The notes under the pieces were generated by a model. The model did not search any database. It saw only the letters and a program-made list of their open reading frames with translations, and was not told the DNA's origin. A stretch of DNA of 14,872 bases, taken from positions 1 through 14,872 of the forward strand of contig DAOWIT010000008.1 in assembly GCA_030640765.1 (NCBI GenBank), read 5' to 3'. The stretch comes from Candidatus Latescibacterota bacterium. GTDB taxonomy: Bacteria; Latescibacterota; MVCY01. Of the stretch, positions 1 through 6,575 are shown in pieces (the first letter of the stretch is position 1; each line of letters begins with the position of its first letter). Both the position numbers and the translations under genes were made by a program.

Positions 1-73
1 AGAGAATACGTGCCCCGGGGATACAGGAGCTAAATTTCGGACCGCCAGATGTTAGAAGAAAAGGACATAGGAA
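1..73 (+). other. Leader upstream of the HAD gene; possible tail of a truncated upstream ORF
   Basis: One frame beginning at position 3 is open until a TGA at 90-92 and could be the C-terminus of an upstream gene overlapping the next gene by about 19 nt. Another frame stops at 31-33. Neither stretch is long enough to recognise. AAGGA at 61-65 is a plausible ribosome binding site for the ATG at 74. I see no promoter here. Confidence 0.25.
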
Positions 74-1117
74 ATGGTTCTATCCAGATTGACCGAGGAA
101 CACATTAGAGAAAATCCAGAAAGACAGCTAAAAGAGTTTAAGCGGGGGAAAGATTTTTTGGTGGCCATCGATACCGATGGTTGCATTACCGACAATATGA
201 ACGGAAAGCAGATGCTCATATTTCATCCCCAGTATATGGAATTCTATGGGCTGTGGGATATTGAATCTTACTTCCGAGAGGTAGCCGAATATTACAATCT
301 ATTTTCTGTAGACAGAGGCTGCAACCGTTTTGTCGCTGTGCAACTGACTCTCACTGCCCTCAGCCAAAGAGCGGATGTCAAAAAGGTCTTAGAAGAAAAG
401 AATATCCAATTTTCCGACAGAAAACCTCTGGACGACTACCTCACCTATGCTCGGGAGAATAAACTGGGACTGGGCAATCCCAGTCTGGAGAGATTCCTGG
501 AGAAGAATCCTACCAACTTCGGTTTATATAAACTCTTGGGTTGGAGCGAAGCGGTGAACAGAACTTTTCCTCACATATCGGCTAAAATTCCTCCGTTCAA
601 CAATGTAAGGGAATCTCTGGAACTGATGGCCCAGTATGCCGATGTCATAGTGGTCTCCAAAACTCCCTACAAGGACTTGGCCGACTACTGGGAGGCCCAA
701 GGGATAGCCCAATATGTCCGGCTTATCTGTGGACAGGAGATGGGGTCGAAGGGCCATCACATCGAGATGGCCAAAAAAGCCGGCGGATATAGGGACGACC
801 AGGTACTGATGCTCGGAGATGGGGCTGGAGACTTAAAGGCAGTCAAGGCCAACAACGGATTGTTCTATGCCACTCCACCGGGGAAAGAACAAGAGGCCTG
901 GGATGAGTTCCCCCAAGCCTTTCAGGCCTTTTCCAAGGGAAAATATGCGGGTGAATTCGAGAAAAAACTTTTAGATGAGTTCAACAAGTCTCTTCTCACC
1001 ACGCCTTCCTGGGAAAAGACTGACTATGACCATAGAAGCTCTTACCAAGGGAAACAAGAGATAAGAAGGTCTCTCTACCAGAGATTTAACCCGGGGGGAA
1101 AGCTGCTCATCCTGTAG
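74..1117 (+). CDS. HAD-superfamily hydrolase with a large cap domain
   Basis: Probably a cytoplasmic Mg-dependent phosphohydrolase; the substrate is unknown. The four HAD motifs are present in order: motif I DTDG (Asp33, Asp35), motif II Ser195 in VVSKTP, motif III Lys226 in GSKGHH, and motif IV GDGAGD at 248-253. About 150 residues lie between motifs I and II, so there is a large, mostly helical C1-type cap (roughly 45-185), and about 75 residues follow the core. Total length is 347 aa. The ATG at 74 has AAGGA at 61-65 with 8-nt spacing. A LarA-like gene follows in the same orientation after a 71-nt spacer, so the two may be co-transcribed and act on related hydroxy-acid or sugar compounds; that link is inference. 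The superfamily call is firm, the specific function is not. Confidence 0.75.
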   Translation: MVLSRLTEEHIRENPERQLKEFKRGKDFLVAIDTDGCITDNMNGKQMLIFHPQYMEFYGLWDIESYFREVAEYYNLFSVDRGCNRFVAVQLTLTALSQRADVKKVLEEKNIQFSDRKPLDDYLTYARENKLGLGNPSLERFLEKNPTNFGLYKLLGWSEAVNRTFPHISAKIPPFNNVRESLELMAQYADVIVVSKTPYKDLADYWEAQGIAQYVRLICGQEMGSKGHHIEMAKKAGGYRDDQVLMLGDGAGDLKAVKANNGLFYATPPGKEQEAWDEFPQAFQAFSKGKYAGEFEKKLLDEFNKSLLTTPSWEKTDYDHRSSYQGKQEIRRSLYQRFNPGGKLLIL

Positions 1118-1123
1118 TTGGTT

Positions 1124-1186
1124 TTAGCCACCAAGACAGCAAGGCACGAAGATAAAACAATGGGGCCTTTGTGACTTCGTGGCTAA
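1124..1186. repeat. Imperfect inverted repeat (22-bp arms) ahead of the lar-like gene
   Basis: Arms at 1124-1145 and 1165-1186 match at 18 of 22 positions, including perfect outer ends TTAGCCAC and GTGGCTAA, with a 19-nt loop. There is no T-run, so this is not an intrinsic terminator. The right arm ends 2 nt before the ATG at 1189, so a folded transcript would place a hairpin against the start codon. It resembles dispersed palindromic intergenic repeats. Confidence 0.7.
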
Positions 1187-1188
1187 TT

Positions 1189-2481
1189 ATGACAATGAAT
1201 ATAGAAAAGACGGAGAGGTTTCTGAGCAGAGAAGAACTTGTCACTGTCTGTAAACAGGCTCTTCAACAGCGGAACTATAAGGACAAGAAGGTGCTGGTTA
1301 TAATTCCAGACACTACTCGTTCCGGACCGACAAATCTTTTCTTCCAGACTATCTCAGAGCAACTTCTGGGTACGGTAAGCAAGTTAGATTTCATGATTGC
1401 CCTGGGGACCCATCCGATTTTAGATGAGACAAAAATATATCAACATCTGGGAATAACCAGAGAAGAGAGGGAGACCAAATACAGCAAGATCGGCATCTTT
1501 CAGCACCACTGGGATTGTCCCGAACAATTGAAATATATCGGGACAATCTCTCGGGAACAAGTACGGGAGCTATCCCAAGGACTTATGGATGAGGGTATTC
1601 CCGTGCAGATAAATAAAAGAATCTTTGAATATGATGAGCTCCTGATAGTAGGTCCTGTTTTCCCCCATGAGGTGGTGGGATTCTCAGGAGGATACAAATA
1701 CCTTTTCCCAGGGATTGCTGGACCCGAGATCATTCACAAGTTCCACTGGCTGGGAGCCTTGATTACTAATCCTAAGATCAATGGAGTGAAGGATACTCCT
1801 CCCAGACAGATCATCAACAAAGCGGTATCTCTAATAGGTCTTCCCATAACTCTCTTCTCCTTTGTGGAAAAAGAGGGGGAGGTGTTCGGGTTTTTCGCCG
1901 GCGGTGAGGAGTTGTGGTCAAAGGCGGCCGACCTGTCTGCCCGGATTAATGTCAACTATTTAGACAGAGCATTTCACACTGTCCTGTCTATTGCTCCCCA
2001 GATGTACGAGGATCTGTGGACAGCAGGGAAGTGTATGTACAAACTGGAACCGGTGGTAGCAGATGGGGGGAGATTGATAATCTATGCCCCTCATATAACT
2101 GAGGTTTCCTACACCCACGGAGAGGCTATAGAAAAGGTGGGATATCACACCCGAGACTATTTCTTAAAGCAAATGAACAGGTTCAAAGACGTGCCGGGGG
2201 CGATTTTGGCTCACTCCACCCATGTAAAGGGGATTGGAACTTTCATAGACGGCAGAGAGATCCCTCGGATAGAAGTAGTGTTAGCCACCGGCATTTCAGA
2301 ACAGAAGTGCAGGAAGATAAATCTCGGCTACTTAGACCCTGAGCAGGTCAGGATTGAGGATTATGCAGACAGAGAGGATGAGGGAATCTTGGTGGTGAGA
2401 AACGCGGGAGAGGTCCTCCACCGGCCGGCAAGCGGAAAAGTGCCCGATATTGAGCTGTTGTATTCAAGACCCCGACAATGA
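1189..2481 (+). CDS. LarA-like nickel-pincer (NPN) 2-hydroxyacid racemase/epimerase family protein (DUF2088)
   Basis: Probably a racemase or epimerase of a 2-hydroxy acid using the nickel-pincer nucleotide. Numbering is from the ATG at 1189 (430 aa). N-terminal domain: DTTR at 41-44, ALGTH with His75, and a QHHW stretch with His106/His107. The cofactor region is intact: PHEVVGFSGGYK gives His160 and Lys170 (the covalent pincer-lysine position), then His186 sixteen residues on, matching the LarA spacing. In the C-terminal domain the DLWTAGK segment keeps the catalytic-region Lys281, but has Thr where lactate racemase has Gln, so the substrate may not be lactate. LarB, LarC and LarE are not in the window. 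The start is uncertain: 1189 or 1195 are ATGs without a clear Shine-Dalgarno sequence, and a GTG at 1171 lies inside the upstream repeat. The stop overlaps a mini-ORF as ATGA. Confidence 0.8.
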   Translation: MTMNIEKTERFLSREELVTVCKQALQQRNYKDKKVLVIIPDTTRSGPTNLFFQTISEQLLGTVSKLDFMIALGTHPILDETKIYQHLGITREERETKYSKIGIFQHHWDCPEQLKYIGTISREQVRELSQGLMDEGIPVQINKRIFEYDELLIVGPVFPHEVVGFSGGYKYLFPGIAGPEIIHKFHWLGALITNPKINGVKDTPPRQIINKAVSLIGLPITLFSFVEKEGEVFGFFAGGEELWSKAADLSARINVNYLDRAFHTVLSIAPQMYEDLWTAGKCMYKLEPVVADGGRLIIYAPHITEVSYTHGEAIEKVGYHTRDYFLKQMNRFKDVPGAILAHSTHVKGIGTFIDGREIPRIEVVLATGISEQKCRKINLGYLDPEQVRIEDYADREDEGILVVRNAGEVLHRPASGKVPDIELLYSRPRQ

Positions 2482-2519
2482 AAACAGGGGAAGACGAAAT
2501 AGTGCCCGAGGAGAAATAG
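2478..2519 (+). other. 13-codon mini-ORF linking the lar-like gene and rplV
   Basis: ATG at 2478 overlaps the lar-like stop in an ATGA, and TAG at 2517-2519 abuts the rplV ATG at 2520. The encoded peptide is MKTGEDEIVPEEK, which I do not recognise. It has no clear Shine-Dalgarno sequence of its own, but it contains the GAGGAG at 2508-2513 that serves rplV. It could be a coupling leader or chance. Confidence 0.3.
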
Positions 2520-2864
2520 ATGCAAGCGAAGGCAGAAGCTAAATATATCAGAATATCCCCCCGTAAGGTCAAACAAGTGATTGATATGATAAGAGGCAAG
2601 GCGGTGGAGGAGGCATTGAACTTACTCCATTTCTCTCCGAAAGCTGCCTGTGTCTCGGTGGAGAAGGTTCTTCGTTCGGCCATTGCTAACCTACTTGACC
2701 AAGAGGGCGGAGCAAAGGTCAATACGGAGGAGCTGGTTATCAAGGATATCCGTGTGAGTCAGGGGCCAACGCTGAAAAGAATTCGCCCCCGAGCCATGGG
2801 GAGAGCTACACCAATCAAAAAACGGTCAAGTCATATTACAGTAGTGATTGGGGAAGAAAAATAG
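2520..2864 (+). CDS. rplV: 50S ribosomal protein L22
   Basis: Large-subunit protein that binds 23S rRNA; its beta-hairpin lines the peptide exit tunnel. The N-terminal signature ([19 protein letters not shown] at about 9-27) and the C-terminal hairpin region (about 78-103, [12 protein letters not shown]) are intact, and the 114 aa length is normal. The ATG is set by GAGGAG at 2508-2513 with 6-nt spacing. It is the first ribosomal gene in the window. The expected upstream neighbour rpsS, and the rest of the proximal S10 operon, are replaced by the lar-like gene. The stop overlaps the Shine-Dalgarno region of rpsC, indicating translational coupling downstream. Confidence 0.97.
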   Translation: MQAKAEAKYIRISPRKVKQVIDMIRGKAVEEALNLLHFSPKAACVSVEKVLRSAIANLLDQEGGAKVNTEELVIKDIRVSQGPTLKRIRPRAMGRATPIKKRSSHITVVIGEEK

Positions 2865-2874
2865 GAGGTTTCAT

Positions 2875-3519
2875 GTGGGGCAGAAAACACACCCGGTAGG
2901 ATTCAGATTAGGAGTTATTAAAACTTGGAAATCGAGGTGGTTCGCCCGGCAGAATTTTTCCGAGCTGCTCCGGGAGGATCTGATGCTGCGCAAGTATGTG
3001 AAGAGCCGGTTCAGCCATGCTGGAGTGTCACAGGTTTCCATAGAACGGGCGGCTAAACAGGTCACCCTCGGTATTCACACTGCTCGTCCAGGGATAGTAA
3101 TCGGCCGAAAGGGCGCAGAGGTGGATAAACTGCGTGATGAGCTGCGATACCTAACCAAGAAGGAAGTTTATATTAATATCCAGGAAATAAAATACCCTGA
3201 ACTCGATGCTCAGCTGGTGGCGGAAAACATCGCAAATCAATTGGAGCAGAGGATTAACTACCGCAGGGCGGTCAAAAGAGCAGTAACTTCAACAATGAAA
3301 CTGGGAGCCAAAGGGATCAGGGTTATGTGCGGGGGAAGAATGGCAGGCGCTGAGATGGCCAGGAGAGAGCAATACAGAGAGGGAAGCGTTCCCCTGCATA
3401 CCCTGAGAGCAGATATTGACTATGGTACTACCACTGCTTTCACTACCTATGGCACGATCGGAGTGAAGGTATGGATATATAAGGGAGAAATAATTGACAG
3501 TGGTAACTTCAGTAAGTGA
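2875..3519 (+). CDS. rpsC: 30S ribosomal protein S3
   Basis: Small-subunit head protein at the mRNA entry channel, where it helps unwind mRNA. The N-terminal [14 protein letters not shown], a KH-2 domain with [12 protein letters not shown] (about 65-76), and the C-terminal S3 domain ([18 protein letters not shown], then [18 protein letters not shown]) are all present. Length is 214 aa, normal for the family. I use the GTG at 2875 because AGGAGG lies at 2863-2868 with 6-nt spacing and the family begins with GQKTHP; a TTG at 2848 would add nine foreign residues and overlap rplV. The gene sits 10 nt after rplV. Confidence 0.96.
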   Translation: MGQKTHPVGFRLGVIKTWKSRWFARQNFSELLREDLMLRKYVKSRFSHAGVSQVSIERAAKQVTLGIHTARPGIVIGRKGAEVDKLRDELRYLTKKEVYINIQEIKYPELDAQLVAENIANQLEQRINYRRAVKRAVTSTMKLGAKGIRVMCGGRMAGAEMARREQYREGSVPLHTLRADIDYGTTTAFTTYGTIGVKVWIYKGEIIDSGNFSK

Positions 3520-3530
3520 GGGTATTTTGA

Positions 3531-3953
3531 ATGTTAATGCCTAAAAAGACTAAATACCAGAAGCAACAACGACGGCGGATGAAAGGCATTGCCTGCAGAG
3601 GAGTGGAACTTGCCTTTGGTGAATATGGGTTGCAGGCACTTGAACCTGGTTGGATCACCAGCCGGCAGATCGAAGCAGCCAGAATTGCAGTGACCAGACA
3701 CATTCGCCGAGGCGGAAAACTGTGGATTCGCATATTCCCAGACAAACCGGTGACCGTCAAACCTGCTGAAACCAGAATGGGGAAAGGGAAGGGCGCGGTA
3801 GAATACTGGGTAGCGGTGATCAAACCGGGACGAATTATGTTCGAACTGGGAGGTACTTCCAGAGACTTAGCCCAAAGGGCCATAGCTCTTGCCAGTCATA
3901 AGCTGCCTATTAAAACCAGATTCATCGAACGCACGGAGGAGAGTATCCTTTAA
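3531..3953 (+). CDS. rplP: 50S ribosomal protein L16
   Basis: Large-subunit protein near the central protuberance that contacts tRNA at the A and P sites. The N-terminus [19 protein letters not shown] is the family hallmark; [19 protein letters not shown] and the C-terminal [11 protein letters not shown] are conserved. Length is 140 aa, normal. Start ATG at 3531 follows rpsC after 11 nt, with a TGAGGG stretch about 9 nt upstream overlapping the rpsC stop. The stop at 3951-3953 is one base before rpmC, so the two are tightly coupled. Confidence 0.97.
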   Translation: MLMPKKTKYQKQQRRRMKGIACRGVELAFGEYGLQALEPGWITSRQIEAARIAVTRHIRRGGKLWIRIFPDKPVTVKPAETRMGKGKGAVEYWVAVIKPGRIMFELGGTSRDLAQRAIALASHKLPIKTRFIERTEESIL

Positions 3954-3954
3954 A

Positions 3955-4248
3955 ATGAAATCTTACCAGCTGAGACAGTTAACATATAACGAGGCAGTTA
4001 ACAGGGCTAGCGATGCCGAAGAGGAGTTGTCCAACCTAAGGTTCCAGTTGGCTACCAGAAAGGAGTTAGGCAATCACAGAAGGATTCGCCAGATAAAGCG
4101 GGAGATTGCCCAATTGAAAACCATTCTGCACGAACATCAATTGGGACTGAGAAAGTTGGCATTAGGATCCCAACCCCAGGAACCTGAGGAGAATAGCAGT
4201 GAAACAACAGGGAAAAAGGAAGATCAGAATAGGCAGGGTAATCAGTAA
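3955..4248 (+). CDS. rpmC: 50S ribosomal protein L29 with a C-terminal extension
   Basis: Small helical-hairpin protein next to the exit tunnel that forms part of the docking site for trigger factor and SRP. The core (about 1-65) has the two helices: an N-terminal [10 protein letters not shown] segment, then [20 protein letters not shown] and [12 protein letters not shown]. Length is 97 aa against the usual 60-75. The final ~30 residues are a polar, Gln/Glu/Lys-rich tail without family similarity. The last 50 nt encode this tail while also encoding the start of rpsQ in another frame. The ATG at 3955 follows the rplP stop by one base; a more upstream ATG (3889) lies inside rplP and is not credible. 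Confidence 0.93.
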   Translation: MKSYQLRQLTYNEAVNRASDAEEELSNLRFQLATRKELGNHRRIRQIKREIAQLKTILHEHQLGLRKLALGSQPQEPEENSSETTGKKEDQNRQGNQ

Positions 4249-4456
4249 TAAGCCTGACAAGACCGTTACAGTAGCGATAACCACATTAGTGAGACATCCA
4301 CTTTACGGACGGGTTTTCCGTAGAACTAAAAAACTCCACGCCCATGATGAAGAGAACGTTGCTCAAACGGGTGATCTGGTTGAGTTGACGGAGACCAGAC
4401 CTTTGAGTAAAACTAAGCACTGGAGGCTGGCGAGGATAATAGCAAAGGCAGAGTAG
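4199..4456 (+). CDS. rpsQ: 30S ribosomal protein S17
   Basis: OB-fold primary assembly protein of the 30S body that binds 16S rRNA helices 7 and 11. Hallmarks: [18 protein letters not shown] at about 8-25, [21 protein letters not shown] at about 33-53, and a C-terminal [11 protein letters not shown]. Length is 85 aa, normal. The GTG at 4199 is set by GAGGAG at 4186-4191 with 7-nt spacing, both lying inside rpmC. The 50-nt out-of-frame overlap with rpmC is much longer than the few-base overlaps usual here. The gene ends the S10-type block; a hairpin repeat separates it from rplN. Confidence 0.96.
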   Translation: MKQQGKRKIRIGRVISNKPDKTVTVAITTLVRHPLYGRVFRRTKKLHAHDEENVAQTGDLVELTETRPLSKTKHWRLARIIAKAE

Positions 4457-4460
4457 GTAG

Positions 4461-4496
4461 GCCCTGTAGGGTGTGAAGCTACCCACGGGGCAGGGC
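4461..4496. repeat. Palindromic repeat, copy 1 (rpsQ-rplN spacer)
   Basis: GCCCTG at 4461-4466 pairs with CAGGGC at 4491-4496, and GGGT (4469-4472) pairs with ACCC (4481-4484) around GTGAAGCT. Positions 4461-4491 match the reverse complement of 8448-8478 at 27 of 31 bases, so this is a dispersed element. There is no T-run, so it is not a terminator. Confidence 0.8.
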
Positions 4497-4515
4497 TTGA
4501 GATGAGGATGACCAG

Positions 4516-4887
4516 ATGATACAGCAATATACAAGATTGCGAGTGGCTGACAACACTGGAGCCAAGGAGATAATGTGCATTAAGGTGTTGGGTGGATCTG
4601 GGAGAAGATATGCCCGAATTGGTGATATTATCACTGCTTCGGTAAAGGTTACTATCCCTGGAAGTGGGACGGTCAAAAAGGGAGATGTTGTGAAAGCGGT
4701 AGTTGTCAGGACCAAAAAAGAGATGAAAAGGAAAGACGGTTCTCACATCCGATTCGACGAAAATGCCGCTGTCTTGATAGATGACCAGAAACAACCACGA
4801 GGCACAAGAATTTTCGGCCCGGTAGCCAGAGAGATCAGAGAGAAACAATTTATGAAGATCGTTTCTCTGGCTTCAGAGGTCTATTAA
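4516..4887 (+). CDS. rplN: 50S ribosomal protein L14
   Basis: Five-stranded beta-barrel protein of the subunit interface, forming bridge B8 with 16S rRNA and neighbouring L19. Hallmarks: [18 protein letters not shown] at the start, [33 protein letters not shown], and the C-terminal [16 protein letters not shown]. Length is 123 aa, normal. The ATG at 4516 has GAGG at 4504-4507 with 8-nt spacing. It opens the spc-type block and follows a 59-nt spacer holding a palindromic repeat, one of the few breaks in an otherwise packed run. Confidence 0.97.
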   Translation: MIQQYTRLRVADNTGAKEIMCIKVLGGSGRRYARIGDIITASVKVTIPGSGTVKKGDVVKAVVVRTKKEMKRKDGSHIRFDENAAVLIDDQKQPRGTRIFGPVAREIREKQFMKIVSLASEVY

Positions 4888-4904
4888 ATTATTGAGAGAG
4901 GAAA

Positions 4905-5225
4905 ATGGGGTCCAAGATCAGAAAGAACGACACTGTTCTGGTAATTGCTGGAGACTACAGGGGAAAACAGGGGAAAGTATTGAAGGTTTTTCCCAAACAG
5001 AACAAGGTGGTTGTTGAGCATGTCAATATGGTTAAACGTCATACTCGCCCTCGGACAAATCAACAGGGCGGTATACTGGAAAAGGAAGCGCCTATACAAC
5101 TCTCTAACTTAATGGTTGTTTGTAGAAGTTGCAACCAGGCCACCCGGGTCGGCAGAAAAACTATGGAAGATGGCACTGGAGTGAGGATTTGCAAGAAATG
5201 TGGCGAGATGTTAGATGCCCTTTAG
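4905..5225 (+). CDS. rplX: 50S ribosomal protein L24, zinc-ligand form
   Basis: Assembly-initiator protein that binds the 5' region of 23S rRNA near the exit tunnel. The N-terminal KOW motif (about 7-33, with VIAGDYRGKQGKV) is intact, followed by the conserved EHVNMVKRHTRP. The C-terminal part has two CxxC pairs, Cys73/Cys76 and Cys96/Cys99, which should bind zinc; many bacterial L24 proteins keep these, while E. coli has lost them. Length is 106 aa. Start ATG at 4905 lies just behind GAGAGG, with tight 3-nt spacing. An 86-nt spacer follows before rplE. Confidence 0.96.
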   Translation: MGSKIRKNDTVLVIAGDYRGKQGKVLKVFPKQNKVVVEHVNMVKRHTRPRTNQQGGILEKEAPIQLSNLMVVCRSCNQATRVGRKTMEDGTGVRICKKCGEMLDAL

Positions 5226-5311
5226 ATCAGGTGTATGTCCTTTTCGTTCTTGCTCGGTCAACTTAACCACACTGATGTTCCTTTACTTTTGATTCAAGAG
5301 GGGATAGATTT
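5226..5311 (+). other. rplX-rplE spacer with a weak long-loop hairpin
   Basis: 86 nt without a gene. ATCAG plus TGT (5226-5230, 5232-5234) can pair with ACACTGAT (5269-5276), leaving one bulged base and a 34-nt loop. AGAGGGG just before the rplE ATG is its ribosome binding site. In E. coli, S8 represses the spc operon through an mRNA site at the L5 start, so this position could matter for control, but I cannot see an S8-type helix with confidence. Confidence 0.35.
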
Positions 5312-5857
5312 ATGGCAGTGCGACTTAAGACTATGTATCAACAGGAGATTGTTCCCAAACTAAAGGAGAAGTTTGGTTATCATAACATAATGGAAGTTCC
5401 TGGATTGGAGAAGATTGTAGTAAATATGGGCGTGGGTGAGGCTGTCCAGGACTCTAAGTCACTGGATGCAGCCGTGAAGGAGCTGACTACTATTACTGGG
5501 CAGAGACCTTCTGTGAGAAAAGCCAAGAAATCGATCTCCAATTTCAAGCTGAGGGCAGGAATGCCTGTCGGCTGTGCAGTGACACTCCGGGGTAACCAAA
5601 TGTACGAATTCTTAGACAGACTTTTGAATTTCGCCCTGCCTCGAATCCGAGATTTCCGGGGGATAAGCCCTAATTCCTTCGATGGTCGGGGCAACTTTAC
5701 ACTGGGTATTAGAGAGCAGGTTATATTCCCTGAAATAAGCTATAGCAAGATAGAAAAGATAATGGGAATGGACATAACTATTGTAACCTCAGCAAAAACT
5801 GATGAGGAGGCTTTTGAACTGCTGAAGGATTTTGGAGCACCCTTTAGAAAAAGCTGA
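5312..5857 (+). CDS. rplE: 50S ribosomal protein L5
   Basis: Central-protuberance protein that binds 5S rRNA with L18 and contacts P-site tRNA and S13. Hallmarks: [50 protein letters not shown], the [10 protein letters not shown] segment, and a C-terminal FPEISYSKI with [14 protein letters not shown]. Length is 181 aa, normal. The ATG at 5312 has a strong Shine-Dalgarno sequence about 8-10 nt upstream. The next gene, rpsZ, starts 11 nt after its stop with its own strong ribosome binding site. Confidence 0.97.
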   Translation: MAVRLKTMYQQEIVPKLKEKFGYHNIMEVPGLEKIVVNMGVGEAVQDSKSLDAAVKELTTITGQRPSVRKAKKSISNFKLRAGMPVGCAVTLRGNQMYEFLDRLLNFALPRIRDFRGISPNSFDGRGNFTLGIREQVIFPEISYSKIEKIMGMDITIVTSAKTDEEAFELLKDFGAPFRKS

Positions 5858-5868
5858 AAGGAGGTTTC

Positions 5869-6054
5869 GTGGCCAAGAAAGCTCTAATTGTCAAATCAAG
5901 GAAGAAGCCGAAGTTCGAGGTTCGACAGTATAATCGCTGTTTCCGGTGCGGTAGAGCCCGCGGCTATTTGAGAAAATTCGGGCTATGTCGAATATGCTTC
6001 CGGGAGCTTGCTCTCTCGGGCGAGATTCCAGGCATAACTAAAGCAAGCTGGTAG
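5869..6054 (+). CDS. rpsZ: 30S ribosomal protein S14, type Z (zinc-binding)
   Basis: Small head protein of the 30S subunit, binding 16S rRNA near S3 and S10. At 61 aa this is the short zinc form, not the ~100-aa E. coli-type S14. Zinc ligands Cys24/Cys27 and Cys40/Cys43 are present, with the family ending PGITKASW. The GTG at 5869 is set by AAAGGAGG at 5857-5864 with 4-nt spacing, overlapping the rplE stop. I see no second, zinc-free S14 in the window. A 90-nt spacer follows. Confidence 0.97.
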   Translation: MAKKALIVKSRKKPKFEVRQYNRCFRCGRARGYLRKFGLCRICFRELALSGEIPGITKASW

Positions 6055-6144
6055 ACTTTAAGCTACTAAAGAACGAAGAGGAGCCCTTAAATAGCCAGAC
6101 GCAAGAAATTAGGCTTCTGGCTCAAAAATGGGAGATGAAAAAGT
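6055..6144 (+). other. rpsZ-rpsH spacer with a 7-bp inverted repeat
   Basis: AGCCAGA at 6093-6099 pairs perfectly with TCTGGCT at 6116-6122 across a 16-nt loop. It lacks a following T-run, so termination is unlikely. GGGAG at 6130-6134 is the ribosome binding site of rpsH. It may be a small mRNA structure or an intergenic repeat; I cannot tell which. Confidence 0.4.
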
Positions 6145-6543
6145 ATGAGTATGACTGATCCAATCGGTGATATGCTCACCAATATCAGAAACGCTTGTGC
6201 GGCAAAACACAGAAAGGTGGATATCCCTGCCTCTAAGATGAAGCAGAGTATAGCTGAGATACTTCGAGAGAGAAATTTTATCGAAAATTACATTGTTATT
6301 GAAGATAACAAGCAAGGCCGCCTTAGGCTTTATCTTAAGTATGACCTCCAGGAGAAAAGTTTCATCAAGGCAATCAACAGGGTGAGTAAACCTGGGTTGA
6401 GAAAGTATGTAAACCATAAGGGTGTCCCTAAGGTCCTGAATGGTTTAGGTATAGCTATACTTTCCACGCCGCAGGGGGTATTGACTGATGAGCAGGCCAG
6501 GGCAGCAGGTGTGGGCGGAGAAGTCATCTGTTATGTGTGGTAA
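6145..6543 (+). CDS. rpsH: 30S ribosomal protein S8
   Basis: Primary 16S rRNA-binding protein (helix 21) of the 30S platform, and in E. coli the repressor of the spc operon. Hallmarks: MTDPIGDMLTNIRNA at the N-terminus, LKYDLQEKSFIKAINRVSKP in the centre, and the C-terminal GLGIAILSTPQGVLTDEQAR followed by GGEVICYVW. Length is 132 aa, normal. Start at 6145 (MSMTDP) is supported by GGGAG at 6130-6134; 6151 (MTDP) is the alternative. Confidence 0.96.
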   Translation: MSMTDPIGDMLTNIRNACAAKHRKVDIPASKMKQSIAEILRERNFIENYIVIEDNKQGRLRLYLKYDLQEKSFIKAINRVSKPGLRKYVNHKGVPKVLNGLGIAILSTPQGVLTDEQARAAGVGGEVICYVW

Positions 6544-6575
6544 TCAGAAGGATTAAAACCAGCGAGGAACGACAG

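Noticed and set aside
1171..1188. GTG start for the lar-like gene inside the palindrome
   Set aside because: There is no Shine-Dalgarno sequence and the codons are repeat sequence; the ATGs at 1189 or 1195 are more likely, though not proven.
2848..2874. Upstream TTG start for rpsC
   Set aside because: It overlaps rplV, adds nine residues foreign to S3, and the GTG at 2875 has an ideal Shine-Dalgarno sequence.
3889..3954. Longer rpmC from an ATG at 3889
   Set aside because: The extra 22 residues are the rplP coding sequence read in another frame; L29 homology begins at 3955.
5226..5311. S8 translational repressor site at the rplE leader
   Set aside because: The pairing is weak with a long loop, and I could not identify an S8-type helix.
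6537..6575. Longer rplF from an ATG at 6537
   Set aside because: It overlaps the end of rpsH, and the 13 added residues are not L6-like.
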